Positions 1 to 10,826 of a stretch of DNA of 64,000 nucleotides are shown one piece after another. The notes under the pieces were generated by a model. That model was not told the DNA's origin. It searched no databases and saw only the letters and a program-made list of their open reading frames with translations. A program made the translations under genes and the position numbers. Every line of letters starts with the position of its first letter. The first letter of the stretch is position 1. This DNA is from Odontocerum albicorne (lineage: Eukaryota; Arthropoda; Insecta; Trichoptera; Odontoceridae), in assembly GCA_949825065.1 (NCBI GenBank), contig OX463862.1, positions 18,593,118 through 18,657,117 of the forward strand, read 5' to 3'.

Positions 1-681
1 AAATGCAGCCACGAAAATCTCATTGAGTTTATTAACTACATGTCGTAAAAATATATACTAATGTCTAATATAAAAAAATATACTAATGTCGTAAAAATAT
101 ATAATTGGCGTTTTATTTTGAAAACTAAAATATTTGTACGCAAATATTGTAGGTATATTGTAATGACATATGGTCCAAGTGCGGCCCGCACTAAACCCCA
201 CGTAAAATATTTGTCCCTCTCACAACAAAATGTGGCCGAACCATGCCATAGGGTATCAAATGATGAAGAAGTTTCAAGATTCTATTGTTGCGTGCTTGCC
301 TGCGTTGGTGTGGACACATGAACGCACCTAAATACTGACACCCAAGATAAACTTTGTTTGGTAAGCTGACAGAAGATAGAAAAAAGCGCGGTGGGCAGTG
401 CAAGATATATAATATTATGACGTACTACAGAATATGCTTAAAAATATGAACGCTCAGCAAACTGGGAGCTAAAAGCAGCAGATAACGCTAAATGACGTAG
501 AACTGTTACTAATTATCAGGGACTCAATGGATGAAAAGACGCAGACAAGCTAACATATACGAGTATGTACTAAAGCTCCTTGCCCTATATGCAACGGATA
601 TTCCTATCATAAATTAGCTTAAATAGTCATATCCGGTGTCACTAACACCAAGTATCCTTATCTCCTACTTTTGTTTTAAGC
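1..681. other. AT-rich stretch, no gene recognised
   Basis: Only short reading frames without recognisable motifs occur here. No inverted repeats or tandem arrays were noticed. Confidence 0.5.
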
Positions 682-1074
682 CTTCTATTCAGCGGCGGCT
701 GGTCTAGAGGTCCGCAGGTGCGCTGAACCGGAGAAATAATTCGCAATAATTAAATTATATCAAATATTCGCAAACATGACTTCCAAAAATGTTAAATATT
801 TGTATAGATTGAATATGTATAAGAATACTGACAAATATTATAGTACGAGTATTTTTATTTAAGTGAAAATTCAAAACAAAATTTAAAATAAGTTTGCCAA
901 TACTACCGGAGCGATCTTCAATACGCACCGGACGAAAACGCTAATTCATATAGGGCAGACAGAGACATACAGTAAACCGTGAGATATCTATATTTCATAT
1001 TCGCTCAGCGTCTCGAGGTGCGTTGGCGCTCAGCGCACCAGCGCATCTCGGGACCAGCCGCCGCTGCTTCTATT
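682..1074. mobile_element. Non-autonomous hAT-like element (MITE) with 8-bp target duplication
   Basis: The element occupies 690-1066. It starts CAGCGGCGGCTGGTC and ends with the reverse complement of the same 15 bases; the imperfect inverted repeats reach about 40 bp. It is flanked by a perfect 8-bp direct repeat, CTTCTATT, at 682-689 and 1067-1074. CAG termini with 8-bp duplications are typical of the hAT superfamily. The roughly 300-bp interior has no transposase-like frame, so it would need a transposase in trans. The intact duplication suggests a fairly recent insertion. Confidence 0.85.
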
Positions 1075-1223
1075 ATATTCGTCACGGATAACGGATATTC
1101 ATTAATTGCTAAGAATAATTCAGGCCAGAAGAAGAGCGGGAAAATACTTATCTCATTTCAAAAGAGGCATCTGTTTCACTATATTATAGACCCGTATCTT
1201 TTTTTAGGGTTGTTGCTTCAAAA

Positions 1224-1291
1224 GTCAAGATAGTTACGATGATCGTCAACCTCCGAAGTCAAGATAGTTACGATGATCGTCAACCTCCGAA
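1224..1291. repeat. 34-bp perfect tandem duplication
   Basis: A 34-base unit beginning GTCAAGATAGTTACG occurs twice in direct contact, just upstream of the piggyBac-like element. Confidence 0.85.
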
Positions 1292-1304
1292 GAGAATAAG
1301 AACT

Positions 1305-1815
1305 TTAACCCTTTATAGGGCAAATTTTTATTTTTGAAATATTGAGTTTTTTGTTGAATAAATCATTATTAGTTGTATCAAATTAACTATAACATATTTC
1401 TTCGAAAATTTGTTATAAAAATAGTCTTTTTTCTGGAAATGACGCGTTCGCATGTGAGACCTGTGTCCATTTCAGGGGTTATGTCGTGTTCGCAAAAGTG
1501 ACCAATGAATGTTTTGGTAATAATGTCTAAGCTTTGGTTGTATCAGGAAATAAAATTCTTATATGAGATATAATGATATTTTTTTACGGACCTGTCAAAG
1601 GTCGCGCAATTGACCGGATGTTTAGATCGTTGCTACATGCAGCTAGCTTCACGACGATCGGTCTTAAATAAGATCTCTGCCTGTTCACTACATTTGCGAA
1701 TTTGACGTTTGTGTTACTTAAAATTGTCTCATTAAGAAAATGAATCCTTATAAGTATAATCATAAAAGTGGTCGTATATGCGACCGATTTCTACTTATGC
1801 CCGTTAAAGGGTTAA
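1305..1815. mobile_element. piggyBac-like MITE flanked by TTAA
   Basis: TTAA at 1305-1308 and 1812-1815 flanks a 503-bp element. Its left end is CCCTTTATAGGGCA and its right end, reverse complemented, is CCCTTTAACGGGCA: 14-bp termini with two mismatches. TTAA targets and CCC-starting termini are hallmarks of piggyBac transposons. The interior is non-coding, so this looks like a deletion derivative mobilised in trans. Confidence 0.75.
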
Positions 1816-2261
1816 AGAAGAATACGAAAAAGGAATCTTTTTTCTTCTAAAATATGTCTTCACTTTTAACATATTATTTAGTACTATACGTACAAACACA
1901 TTAAAATTTCTCATGGGAATATAATTTCTTTTTATTTTCTCCTCACACCTTTATTCCCTCACCTCGGTCTCTTTAATAGCGTTTGATCTTGGGCTATTAT
2001 CGATATCTTAAGCGTCCAATACACCGTTGATGCTGCGGAATTCCCATAATCTTACGCCATAAAACCCAGAAAACCATAAAATCGCTTCCCCAGACAAGAC
2101 TGGTTCTTATATAGAATCTTTATCTAATGAAAAATGCACCAGCAAAATATTCTTACCAGACCTGATACTAGTTTCAGATATTCCCATTTTATTAAAATAT
2201 TATTTCATTTAACATCTACAAAGCTTTCTGTAAAGTTTGTATTCCTTGGTAAGTTTCCCTC
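1816..2261. other. Unannotated spacer
   Basis: AT-rich DNA without recognised coding or repeat structure, apart from the 5' approach to the LINE-B fragment that follows. Confidence 0.4.
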
Positions 2262-2790
2262 TTAACATATCTGGTCGAACATTTTCTGCGTCTTTCGGAT
2301 CATGGACTAGCGTTAACGCTCAAACAGAGAGTGTTTATTGGCGTTTCTGGTTCATCACTCTTCTTTTTTTTACATCGTCCTTTACTGTCCATGCAGTAAT
2401 ACTCTGGAATCAGCTACAAACCAATGTTAAACTCGCTCCGTCCTCGGCATGCTTTAAGAAGCAACTGAAAAAAAAAGCTTAATTTCTAGTCAGTAATATA
2501 ACGTGTTTCATTCCTGATTACCTCTTTTCCTCTCCACCATCCCTTTCTTGTCCTTTGATTGATAATATCTCACTTTATATGAAAATGAATGTTCGGGTGA
2601 TTGTTCGTCTTTGTGGGGTTTGTAGACATATGGTCACGTACGTGTTCATGGATTTGATGCGATGGATATTCATTTGAATGTTTTTTGCGACCATGTAAAT
2701 TGCTTCATTTACTCTCGTATAGTTTATTGGAAGAGATTGCCACCTTGCAATAAGCCCGCCAGATTGTATATGCAATAAAACTGTTAAATG
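2262..2790 (+). mobile_element. LINE-B, 5'-truncated 3' end with reverse transcriptase C-terminus
   Basis: A decayed frame encodes a C-terminal LINE protein segment containing SSFTVHAVILWNQL and a KLAPSSACFKKQLKK ending, like CR1/jockey-type reverse transcriptases. A 3' untranslated region of about 300 bp follows and ends with the block TGGAAGAGATTGCCACC...AATAAGCCCGCCAGATTGTA before an A-rich tail near 2790. The same 3' end occurs at 41586, 43514, 49405 and inside chimeras at 14254 and 20797, and its last 70 bp match the SINE-1 tail. Stops and 5' truncation make it non-functional. Confidence 0.75.
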
Positions 2791-2805
2791 AAATTTATGA
2801 GAATA

Positions 2806-3085
2806 AGTTTTCTGCGGTTTTCTTACCAAATATGTTTTTCTAACATATCCAGGTATGGAGAAGTATTTAATCTAATGTCCGCAACTACCACCTTCCTATC
2901 CTTAAACTCAACTTTAATTGTTTTGTTATATTTTTAATCTGTCAATAATAGTGGGTTCAAATCTCGAGTTAGGGCGCCCTTGCTAGAGTTTGCTTTCTAA
3001 ATCTCGAGCTAGATAGCCGTTGCGTAGACTGCTCTCTAAATCTCGAGTTAGAGCGTCCTTGCGGAGAGTCTGGTTTCTAAACGCG
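2806..3085 (+). repeat. Repeat family C, SINE-like, with triplicated end
   Basis: This copy begins near TTTTCTGCGGTTTTCTTACC and contains GGGTTCAAATCTCGAG, which resembles a tRNA B-box. Relatives lie at 37395-37575 and 56590-56815, with an end fragment near 39680-39750. Here the terminal segment starting TCTCGAG is repeated three times (2962, 3002 and 3041; period about 40). A tRNA-derived SINE is plausible, but no clear A-box could be fixed. Confidence 0.5.
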
Positions 3086-3299
3086 ATTTATTATTATTTG
3101 TTGAGAACTCCTCAAACGAAAGAAATATTTATTTACATACTATTACGTTGCTTCCCTGTAAGAATGAACAGAAGTAACAGAGCGTCAAATTTTCCTGTCA
3201 CAACATAAATCTTTCGTTTCTACTACATCCAGACACCTTCGGATACAGCTTCTACGAGTTCTTTCACTTTTTGCATTTTTTCTTTTTTTAATCCACAAC

Positions 3300-3420
3300 A
3301 CTATTTCAGTACCAGCTTTGATGTATGAAAGAGAAACGTGGGTGTATGGAAATACTGAAAGGTGTCGAATAAATGCTGTCGAAATACGTGATTACTAAGA
3401 AAAGTTTATTTAATATTTTG
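3300..3420 (+). mobile_element. LINE-A fragment
   Basis: Short degenerate match to the LINE-A coding region, from 'PALMYERETWVYG' through the 'INAVE' segment, continuing into AT-rich sequence. Same region as in the copies at 50705, 62230 and 63325. Confidence 0.6.
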
Positions 3421-3721
3421 AAAAACATTTCTTAAATTTTGTAGATGTCAATATCTGAAACCTCGTTCAAAAGGGACAGCTCTCAAAGAGGTAAACCACG
3501 GGGCAAGTTTGATAGACTTATTGGCTAATCTCTTTTCTTAAATTATTTTCAATTCATTCTGTATCTTAAATAATTTACAAGACTTGGAAATCACATCGGT
3601 TCAAACAAATTAATTTTAAATTTTGCTCATTTCAGCTATCCAATTATATAAAAGGAGATTGTATAGTAGAATACATTATATAGAACACGCGTATTATATA
3701 ACAATACTCTCGCAGTATATG

Positions 3722-3930
3722 ATGACATCCGTGGTCTAGATGGTAATACGCTTGACTTCCACCCGGGGGCTTAGGGTTCAATTCCCGATGATACCTGAAA
3801 AAAAAGAGAACCAATCTGATAAGTTAAATAATATTAGTTAAGTAATAAATTTGTATATAGTATAGGTATAGCCTCGACAAATATTTGTACAGTATATAAC
3901 TTTGTTTAATAGAAAAATTAAAAAAGTTAA
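3722..3930 (+). mobile_element. tRNA-derived SINE with a non-LINE-B tail
   Basis: The head at 3729-3799 has an A-box-like segment (TGGTCTAGATGGTAA) and a B-box-like segment (GGTTCAATTCCC). The body that follows (TTAGTTAAGTAATAAATTTG... to about 3910) differs from the SINE-1 tail and instead matches the reverse complement of 6545-6640, next to a LINE-F 3' end. This suggests a second SINE lineage with a different 3' partner. Confidence 0.55.
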
Positions 3931-4111
3931 TCTAATAACGATACTCGAGCGCTAGACGTGCATGAATATTGTTACCTCTTTACTTACGGGAGTATTTCGA
4001 AAAAGTATGATGGAGCACTGCGAGGTCCTTGCTTACTCCAGTATTTCTAAGCTCGATGGCTCGATTTATGGGGTCGAAGGCGACGTTGACTCCTACATCA
4101 CTAATTCAAAT

Positions 4112-4228
4112 CGGTATCATACAAACGAAATAAACTGTATCATGCAAACGAAATAAACTGTATCATACAAACGAAATAAACGGTATCATACAAACGAAAT
4201 AAACGGTATCATACAAACGAAATAAATA
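4112..4228. repeat. 23-bp minisatellite, about 5 copies
   Basis: Unit CGGTATCATACAAACGAAATA plus two bases, five near-identical copies differing by one or two substitutions. Confidence 0.9.
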
Positions 4229-4639
4229 AAAATGTGATAAGATATAGAAGGACAGAAAATAAATCGCAAGTCTTGTTGCTGTAGCAAATAAGGCCGTCAA
4301 TGCGCTTAATAATGCGTTGACCAATAACTAAATTTCAATATTTTCAAAATGACTTTACAGCTTGATTTTTATACTTCTATTTACTCTGGTCTACCAAATT
4401 CGCAATTTTCTAGACCCGTATATTTTTAATGCAGCTGCTAGGCTGATATATGGTAGCCATAAATATTGGCATGTTTCTTCTCAAAATTCTACATTGACTC
4501 AAAAGTCGCTAACGGATTGATTTGAAACTTTGTCTCATTGTATACAAGTTCCTGAAACGGATCTCCATTATTATATTTCAAATCTGTGTCTGAAAGATTT
4601 TGCTTCAGAGAATAGCATATGTCGACGTCGTTTCAAATG

Positions 4640-4795
4640 AATAAATTGTACACTGTTTATAGTTAAGGCATTAACATTGTGGAGGTTTGAATACATTGTA
4701 ATTCGTTTTATCAAGCACTGTGACGGTAAAACCCTACCTATTTCAAGGCTTTCATCTCATCATCAGGGGAGCACAAACAAGACTCCAAGTCATAC
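4640..4795 (-). repeat. Hammerhead-containing repeat, diverged copy
   Basis: On the minus strand it matches the terminal repeats of the element at 45113-46172, from CTTGTTTGTG to the CCTCCAC...TTAATG...CTTAACTATAA segment. The hammerhead-like core is CTGATGA (4760-4766), a stem-loop, GAAA (4741-4744) and GTA (4735-4737). Stem II is weakened by a mismatch. A LINE-A fragment follows directly at 4800. Confidence 0.55.
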
Positions 4796-4799
4796 TCTT

Positions 4800-5140
4800 A
4801 TTAATCTTACTTTATACATCAATCTTATGTTCACACTCATTCCTTATCACTTCATTCCATATTCTGTCATACAACGTCATTCCGTGTATCACAATGCATG
4901 CATCTCTACATTAATTGTTCAGCTCTTCTCAATCAAAGTTGGCACCAAAATACTATTGTGGACTATCATCTCAGCAGATTTTGATACTGTCAAGTTCAAG
5001 TATATATGTTGAAGTGTCCCATTGTAGAGTTTTAGCCCCATTTAGTGCCCCAATTGACTTTATTTCCTAACGCTACACACCGTTCGATATCCCTCTTAAC
5101 TCTTCCATCATCTAAAATATACTACCCAAATAGGATTTAA
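4800..5140 (-). mobile_element. LINE-A fragment
   Basis: Minus-strand match to the coding part upstream of the GHVERM motif, including the segment that on the plus strand reads TTGTGGACTATCATC, shared with 7520-7600 and 50740-50830. Multiple stops; a dead fragment. Confidence 0.6.
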
Positions 5141-5596
5141 TTAAAAAAATTATTGTGAAGTAATTATTTCAAATATGAATAGCATGTGTGTTTTACTTTG
5201 CTTTCTACAATTGTTGACTTATATTTATTTGAGTTATGTAACATTACTTGTACTTTTGGTATTAATATTAATAAAGTAATTTAAAAAACAACACCCGTAA
5301 AGCACACGCTGTGTTCTCCATTACCTACATACATCCCTGACTATTTTATGACTTCATAGGGTTTATATGAATGCCATTACTGTCAGAAAAGTCCAATCTT
5401 TATCCATTTATACCCATTTCGTTTGACTCTAAAATATGCTTTATAAGTAATTCTACCTATTTCAGATAGCCACATAGCTCATTTAGAGATTCAACGTCCC
5501 GGGCGATATTCCTCTCAAAGTGATCAGAAAATTACTGGCAAATGTCCAGTTTATTTCATCTTTAGTAGCACGTTGTTTAAAATATATTATTATATT

Positions 5597-5775
5597 CAAA
5601 TGTAATAAATAGATATCAAAGCTGGAAAATATAATAAATAGATATCAAAGCTGGAAAATATAATAAATAGATATCAAAGCTGGAAAATATAATAAATAGA
5701 TATCAAAGCTGGAAAATATAATAAATAGATATCAAAGCTGGAAAATATAATAAATAGATATCAAAGCTGGAAAAT
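5597..5775. repeat. 29-bp minisatellite, 6 copies
   Basis: The block ATAGATATCAAAGCTGG recurs with exact 29-bp spacing (GCTGG at 5621, 5650, 5679, 5708, 5737 and 5766). The near-perfect units imply recent expansion. Confidence 0.95.
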
Positions 5776-5904
5776 ATATGGAAGATTTGAACCATCATCA
5801 TTACGATGAAAGTGCCGCATCTTTGCAATATTTATGTACAGCGCGCGTGGAGACGTAGACTTTGAGAGCAAGCGAGAAACGTAAAATAGATGCATTTGAA
5901 ATGC

Positions 5905-6190
5905 TGTGCTTCTTCTTCTTCTTCTCAGTGTCATGTCAGGTCCCCTCAACGTTGAATATCACTTGAGAGTAGATATCTTTGTCCCCGGCAGCCCTAAAAA
6001 GATCTCCAACGCCCCTTATGCCAGTCCAATCACGTATATTGCGGAGCCAGGAGATTTGCCTTCTGTCAACACCTCTTCGGCCTTCTATTTTGCCTTGGAT
6101 GATCAGGTGCAGTAATTTGTACTTAGCTCCTCTTAAGTACATGACCCAAGTAGGACATCTTTCGGATTTTAATATTATGTGGTGCTAAAG
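5905..6190 (-). mobile_element. LINE C-terminal fragment (LINE-E)
   Basis: The minus strand reads YLRGAKYKLLHLIIQGKIEG followed by RRQISWLRNIRDWTG and a short C-terminus ending in VIFNVEGT. This is the end of an insect non-LTR reverse transcriptase ('GKIEG.RG..RR..SWL.N.R.W' type). The last 68 residues are open, but nothing upstream is intact. It abuts an oppositely oriented LINE fragment at about 6190. Confidence 0.7.
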
Positions 6191-6488
6191 AAGGATTTTA
6201 CGAATTCCATGAATGACAAGGCGATCTTATGCTTCCATTCTCAAAGAACTATTTAGATAGATTATTTGGACACATTGTTCGTGACCAAGGAGACAGTTAA
6301 GAGAGGCTCGTCATTGTAAGAGGGAACAAACGACCCTCAAGAGGAAGAGTTCCAATGCGACTGACTGACCGCCACGTGAGAGACGTAACTGGACTTTCCT
6401 TAACTAGTGCCCTTCGAACCGTGTAATGCAGGGATGGATGGAGAGGAGTCGCCAAGGGCTATCGTGGGAGTTACGATACTCAGCCATG
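6191..6488 (+). mobile_element. RTE-type LINE C-terminal fragment
   Basis: The plus strand reads LFGHIVRDQGDS, then RGRVPMRLTDRHVRDVTGL, and ends GWRGVAKGYRGSYDTQP, with stops between. This C-terminus (FGH.VR...RGR.P.R.TD...DRW) is typical of RTE-like insect LINEs. Its last segment (gagtcg...ggctat...gagttacgat) is the same piece found inside each monomer of the satellite at 18.7-20 kb. Confidence 0.65.
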
Positions 6489-6660
6489 ACAGGATAGTGA
6501 TTTTATTCAGGAACTTAGCCCAATACTTTTTTTTTTTTTTTTACTAAGCAAAGTAATATATGGTACAAATATTTGTCAATGCAATACCTATATATAGTAC
6601 AAATTTACTACTTAACTAATCTTATTTATATATTATAATTTATGAACTTTCTTAATCTTA
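6489..6660 (-). mobile_element. LINE-F 3' end
   Basis: On the minus strand the sequence ends GTATTGGGCTAAGTTCCTGA then AATAAA, matching the LINE-F 3' end at 30465-30510 and 58185-58235. Upstream of it the AT-rich block shared with the SINE at 3820-3910 is seen. Confidence 0.45.
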
Positions 6661-7039
6661 TTTTCCTACACGTCATTTTATTACTATTTTTTTTAATCTT
6701 AGTATATGAATTCTTATACATAATTAACACCTACATACTATTTATAACCAGATAACAATTCTTACAACTAATTATTTAGCAAGAACAAGTCCACTCGTTC
6801 AGACTACTTGTATTCATCACATTAATTCAGACCTTGGTCCTCCCGGCTAATACTGTAGGTGGATCAGTCAGGCAACAGATAATGCTTCGGGAGCCTGTGC
6901 ATATAACGGAAGGGTAGATCGGATTTACTCTCGTAAGCCCCCAGAGCAGCGACTAAGGGATTGCTGTGATTTTGTTGACTTTTATAGAACTTCACGGTCC
7001 AAGCGAGAATGCTAATTAGTCCAAGCGAGAATGCTTCCA
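6661..7039. other. Unassigned stretch with a small direct repeat
   Basis: GTCCAAGCGAGAATGCT occurs twice (about 6999 and 7019). The segment 6830-6960 is GC-richer than its surroundings and may be an unrecognised LINE coding remnant, but no motif was identified. Confidence 0.3.
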
Positions 7040-7680
7040 CGTGCTAATTTGAAACATGAACAATACATACCACCACGTCGTTTCCGTCGGGGTAGGCAGA
7101 GAGGCTATAGCATCAGACTTCTGTATTTCGACACGCGTTCTGCTCTTCTACTACACCCATATATATTCTCATATAATTTCTATGATTTCTTTGATTTTTA
7201 CGTTTCCTCCTTTCAAAATATTATTCATTTTATCTAAACATGCTTTCGATGATATTTCTCTACCCCGCCTTTTACTCAAATTTCACTATATATTTGTTTT
7301 TGTTAATCTTTCATTCGTTCTACATGCCCAAACCATCTCAGAGTGCTCTTTTTCATCTTACTCAACACATCAGCCTTAAGTTCACATTCATCCCTAATCA
7401 CTTCATTCCGCATTCTGTCGTGTATTGTCGTCCCATGCACCCATTCATCTAAATACACGCATTTATTAAGACCTTTTGAGTATTTTTCCACGTCCATCTT
7501 TTTCTCTCATACATCAGAGTTGGTATTAAAATTATGTTGTGGACTATCATCATAGCATATTTTGATACTGCTCGGTTCGAGTATTTATGTTATAGTGCCC
7601 CATTGACGTTTCCTACCGCTATATGCCATTCGATATCCCTTGTAAATCTTCCACTACCTAAAAAAATACTACATAATTAA
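7040..7680 (-). mobile_element. LINE-A, longer minus-strand copy
   Basis: On the minus strand this copy carries RNEVIRDECELKADVL followed by SKMKKSTLRWFGHVERM at 7303-7440, the hallmark C-terminal motif of this LINE. It ends at the TACCCCGAC...AAACGACGTGG segment common to LINE-A 3' ends. LINE-A is the most abundant repeat here (about 18 fragments). All are 5'-truncated and none has an intact frame. Confidence 0.75.
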
Positions 7681-8073
7681 CATAAATCTTCAGCTCGTTC
7701 TTAATTTTCATTAGTCGTCTTCACATTGCATTTTCTTTTCCATCAGCGTTACTTTGGATTTCGCAACTTTCATCATAAGATATTTTTCATTATATATCTA
7801 ATACAATTTACTTATCAGATTCTAATTCATCCTGATTATATATCATATTGTGTAATAATTACACAACTCTCCCGCCCCAGCTACAACAATTTTAAAGTTT
7901 ATATACTTCTCTGGTAACAACAATTTCGGATTCAATTTAATAATATGGTCACCCCATTAATAAGTCCATGCTAAAAAAAAAAGTACACATACAGTCGAAG
8001 CTTTTACGTTTTATACACTTTTAACTGCAGAGTTGGAATTTGGTATTTTTTTTTGGAAATTATGAACCTTTTT

Positions 8074-8259
8074 TTTAACCTGGCGAGTTTATTGCCATGT
8101 GGCAATTTCTTCCAACCAACCAGAAAGATGTTTTTATATACCCTAAGTGTTGACCAGACTGGAATCCTATTTAAAAAAATCTGGGTTCCAGTGGGGATCG
8201 AACCCGCAACCTCCGGATCGGCAGACAAGTGTCTTACCACCAGGCCACGGAGTTCGTCA
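8074..8259 (-). mobile_element. SINE-1, subfamily ending in poly-A
   Basis: On the minus strand: tRNA-like head with A-box-like TGGCCTGGTGGTAAGAC and B-box GGTTCGATCCCC, an internal linker, then the LINE-B-like tail ...GGCAATAAACTCGCCAGGTT and a short A run. It lacks the terminal GTACTGTATACAACG part of other copies. It is very similar to 28889-29080 (both with GCCGATCCGGAGG in the head), defining a subfamily. Confidence 0.8.
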
Positions 8260-8279
8260 ACCTTGTCAGATAGAAGAAA

Positions 8280-8520
8280 ACTCTTTTGACCTCACAAAAT
8301 TATTTAAGATTGTCAGCTCGTATTTTAAAAGTCCGGAACTTCAGCTTGTCACGTTACATGTTTCTCGAATACCCACCCAGAATTGTTTTTGTTCCAAAGG
8401 GTAGCAACAAATTATTTGTACAACTCCTTCATAACAAGACTGCACAGATTGAGCAATCAATATGGGAATTGTATGGACTCTCATGTGACTTTGACTACTT
8501 AGAGGATTAAAGGAAAAAAC
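8280..8520 (+). repeat. Dispersed repeat K, possibly LINE coding remnant
   Basis: The segment from GTCAGCTCGTATTT to the GACTACTTA block recurs, inverted and diverged, at 34495-34770. Weak protein similarity between the two copies (LVTLHV, then ATTG-rich spacer) suggests an old LINE C-terminus. The family was not identified. Confidence 0.4.
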
Positions 8521-8864
8521 TGTTCTTGCTGGAAATAATTGTTCAAATTCGTCTTTAACTAGTGTATTTTCAATTGTATAGCACTGCTTACATGCCAATG
8601 TTCTTCGTCTTCTTGAATAATGTCCGTGAATTTCTATAGTATATATGAAGAATTAAAACGTTGGATTCAATTTATTTTTTAATCTTATATATCTCTTCTT
8701 GTTCTATGTAAGCGTTGTTCCTCTAAAAACAAATCTAAGTTCTTTACCACAGTAAAATAAGTCTTGGACAATTCCGTAAGTCTGCTTGGTGAAGTTTGGT
8801 AATATTTTGTGGTATATGGTACATACACATGTATATTGAACTTAAATGTACATATTAATAAAAG

Positions 8865-9335
8865 TGGAACGTGTGGAAAATATTTGTGTCGGCTCTTGAG
8901 TGTGGGTTTCTTCTTGTTGTTTTAATTTTTGTTGTTTTGTATTTGTGTTTCTGTATATTTTTGTTTTTATTCTTATTATTGTGTGTGGTATATTATGGGA
9001 TGAACATTTTTGGTATTTCTGAAGTGATGATGTGTGAAGAGTTTGATTCCGAATGATGTTTCCAGTTGTAATTGAGTGTCACTGTTTGTCAGGTTGACGG
9101 GAGCGTGCAACGGGGTTTTGTTTTTGTACAATCAAAAATCGGAAAGAAGTATCGATTTATTTTTTTCATGCTAAATATCCTCAGTGAGATACAAGCAAAA
9201 ACCTAGTTTACTGGGGATACGACTAATGAAAGGCGACAAACCCAGATCCATTTAAATAATGTATGTACGAATTAAATTACCTGTTGTTTTTTCGCAAATT
9301 ATGTGTATTTCTTGTCATGTGTAATAATAAATAAC
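8865..9335 (+). repeat. Repeat family F1, copy 1
   Basis: About 470 bp that recurs at 10335-10815 with small indels. It contains the conserved block CTCAGTGAGATACAAGC...CTAGTTTACTGGG...GACAAACCCAGATCC. Shorter inverted matches lie at 39830-39940 and 63005-63150. It may be the untranslated end of a retrotransposon; no coding motif was recognised on either strand. Confidence 0.7.
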
Positions 9336-9696
9336 AAATAAAAATATTAAATAATTTTAAACAATGACTTTATAATTTATTATTACTACTGCTTTTTGTA
9401 TCTCTGTTTAAGATAAAGTTTTGAATTTTTTGTCAATAATTTTAAGTACTTGTATAACTGGTCATTTGTTAACTTGTATATAAAAGACACTGTTGTGTCG
9501 TTAATTAAATAAATAAAAAGGTCATTGGACGTTAAAATAAAATAAATAATTAATTAAATCTAATAATTTGTATCACACGTGGAGTAAACCGGTAAAATCT
9601 TTATCTCTTAAAGATTACGCGCGTATTTTAAGTTAGGAATATGCTCAATGGAGATCGCCATTATTTGGGTCGGAATTTTTTTGGACTACTTCGAAT

Positions 9697-9820
9697 ACAG
9701 TAAAAACAGGTTCAATAAAATAAAAGCAGGTTTAATAAAATGAAAACAGGTTTAATAAAATAAAATCAGGTTTAATAAAATGAAAACAGGGTTAGTAAAA
9801 TAAAAACAGGTTAAATTAAT
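9697..9820. repeat. 20-bp minisatellite, about 6 copies
   Basis: Unit close to CAGGTTTAATAAAATGAAAA, six imperfect copies. Confidence 0.85.
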
Positions 9821-10334
9821 TAAAAAAAAAAACAATTTATTCCACAATAAATTAAGCTTATTGACTAAGTTATGATTACATTATTTATAATATTTACAAT
9901 TGGAAACATGTATCCTTATTTACAAAGTGAAATTATTCTGTGGTTGTATATCAAAATGTGATAAATTATTGCGGTAAAACATTGTTCAAAATATATTAAA
10001 TCTCAAATTTTCATTTATATGTGCTGAACAAAGAGTTCGAACAAAAGCTATTTTGTCGAAATGGTAAAAGTTACCTCGATTTTACAAATATAACATTTGT
10101 CATATTTTAACAATTTACCACAGATACTATATATTAACACAACATGTTAGTTTAAAAAGTACGATCAAACATTTTTAACGAATTTATACATTGGTCTTAT
10201 TCTAAATAAATAAATTCATAAAACAGCTAGATTATAAGATACATATAAAATATTTCCAAATATTTTATATGTATCTTATAGGATTTTGAGTAGGATATAC
10301 ATATAGGATTTTGAGTACTTGAGCTTTCAGGATG

Positions 10335-10815
10335 AATGACGAATGGAAAGGATTTATGTGAGCTCGTGAGTGTGGGTCTCTTCTTGTTGTTTTAATTTTG
10401 GTTGTTTTTGTATTTGTGTTTTTCTTTTTTTCTTCTTTTTTTTTTGTTTCGATTTTTATTCTTATGATTGTGTGCGGTATATTGTGGGATGAATATTTTT
10501 GGTCTTTCTGGAGTGATAATGTGTGAGGAGTTTCGCAAGATGTTTCCAGTTGTAGTTGAGTGTCACTGTTTGTCAGGTTGATGAGAGCGTGCAACGGGGT
10601 TTTTTGTGTTATCAAAAATCGAAAAGAAGTATCGATTAATTTTTTCATACTAAATATCCTCAGTGAGATACAGGCAAAAGCCTAGTTTACTGGGCATACG
10701 ACAAATGAAAGGCAACAAACCCAGATCCATTAAAATTATATGTTCAAATCAAATTACCTGTTGTTTTTTCTCAAATTGTGTAAATTTCTTGTCATGTGTA
10801 ATAATAATAATAATA
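10335..10815 (+). repeat. Repeat family F1, copy 2
   Basis: Second copy of the family described at 8865, about 1.4 kb downstream in the same orientation. It ends in an (AAT)n run at 10798-10823. A 127-residue minus-strand frame crosses it, but the corresponding frame is not conserved in copy 1, so it is not called a gene. Confidence 0.7.
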
Positions 10816-10826
10816 ATAATAAATTA

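Noticed and set aside
5597..5775. Possible CRISPR-like array (29-bp period)
   Set aside because: Contiguous identical units without spacers.
10265..10648. 127-codon minus-strand frame across repeat family F1
   Set aside because: The frame is not conserved in the sister copy at 8865-9335, and much of it is low-complexity Lys/Thr.
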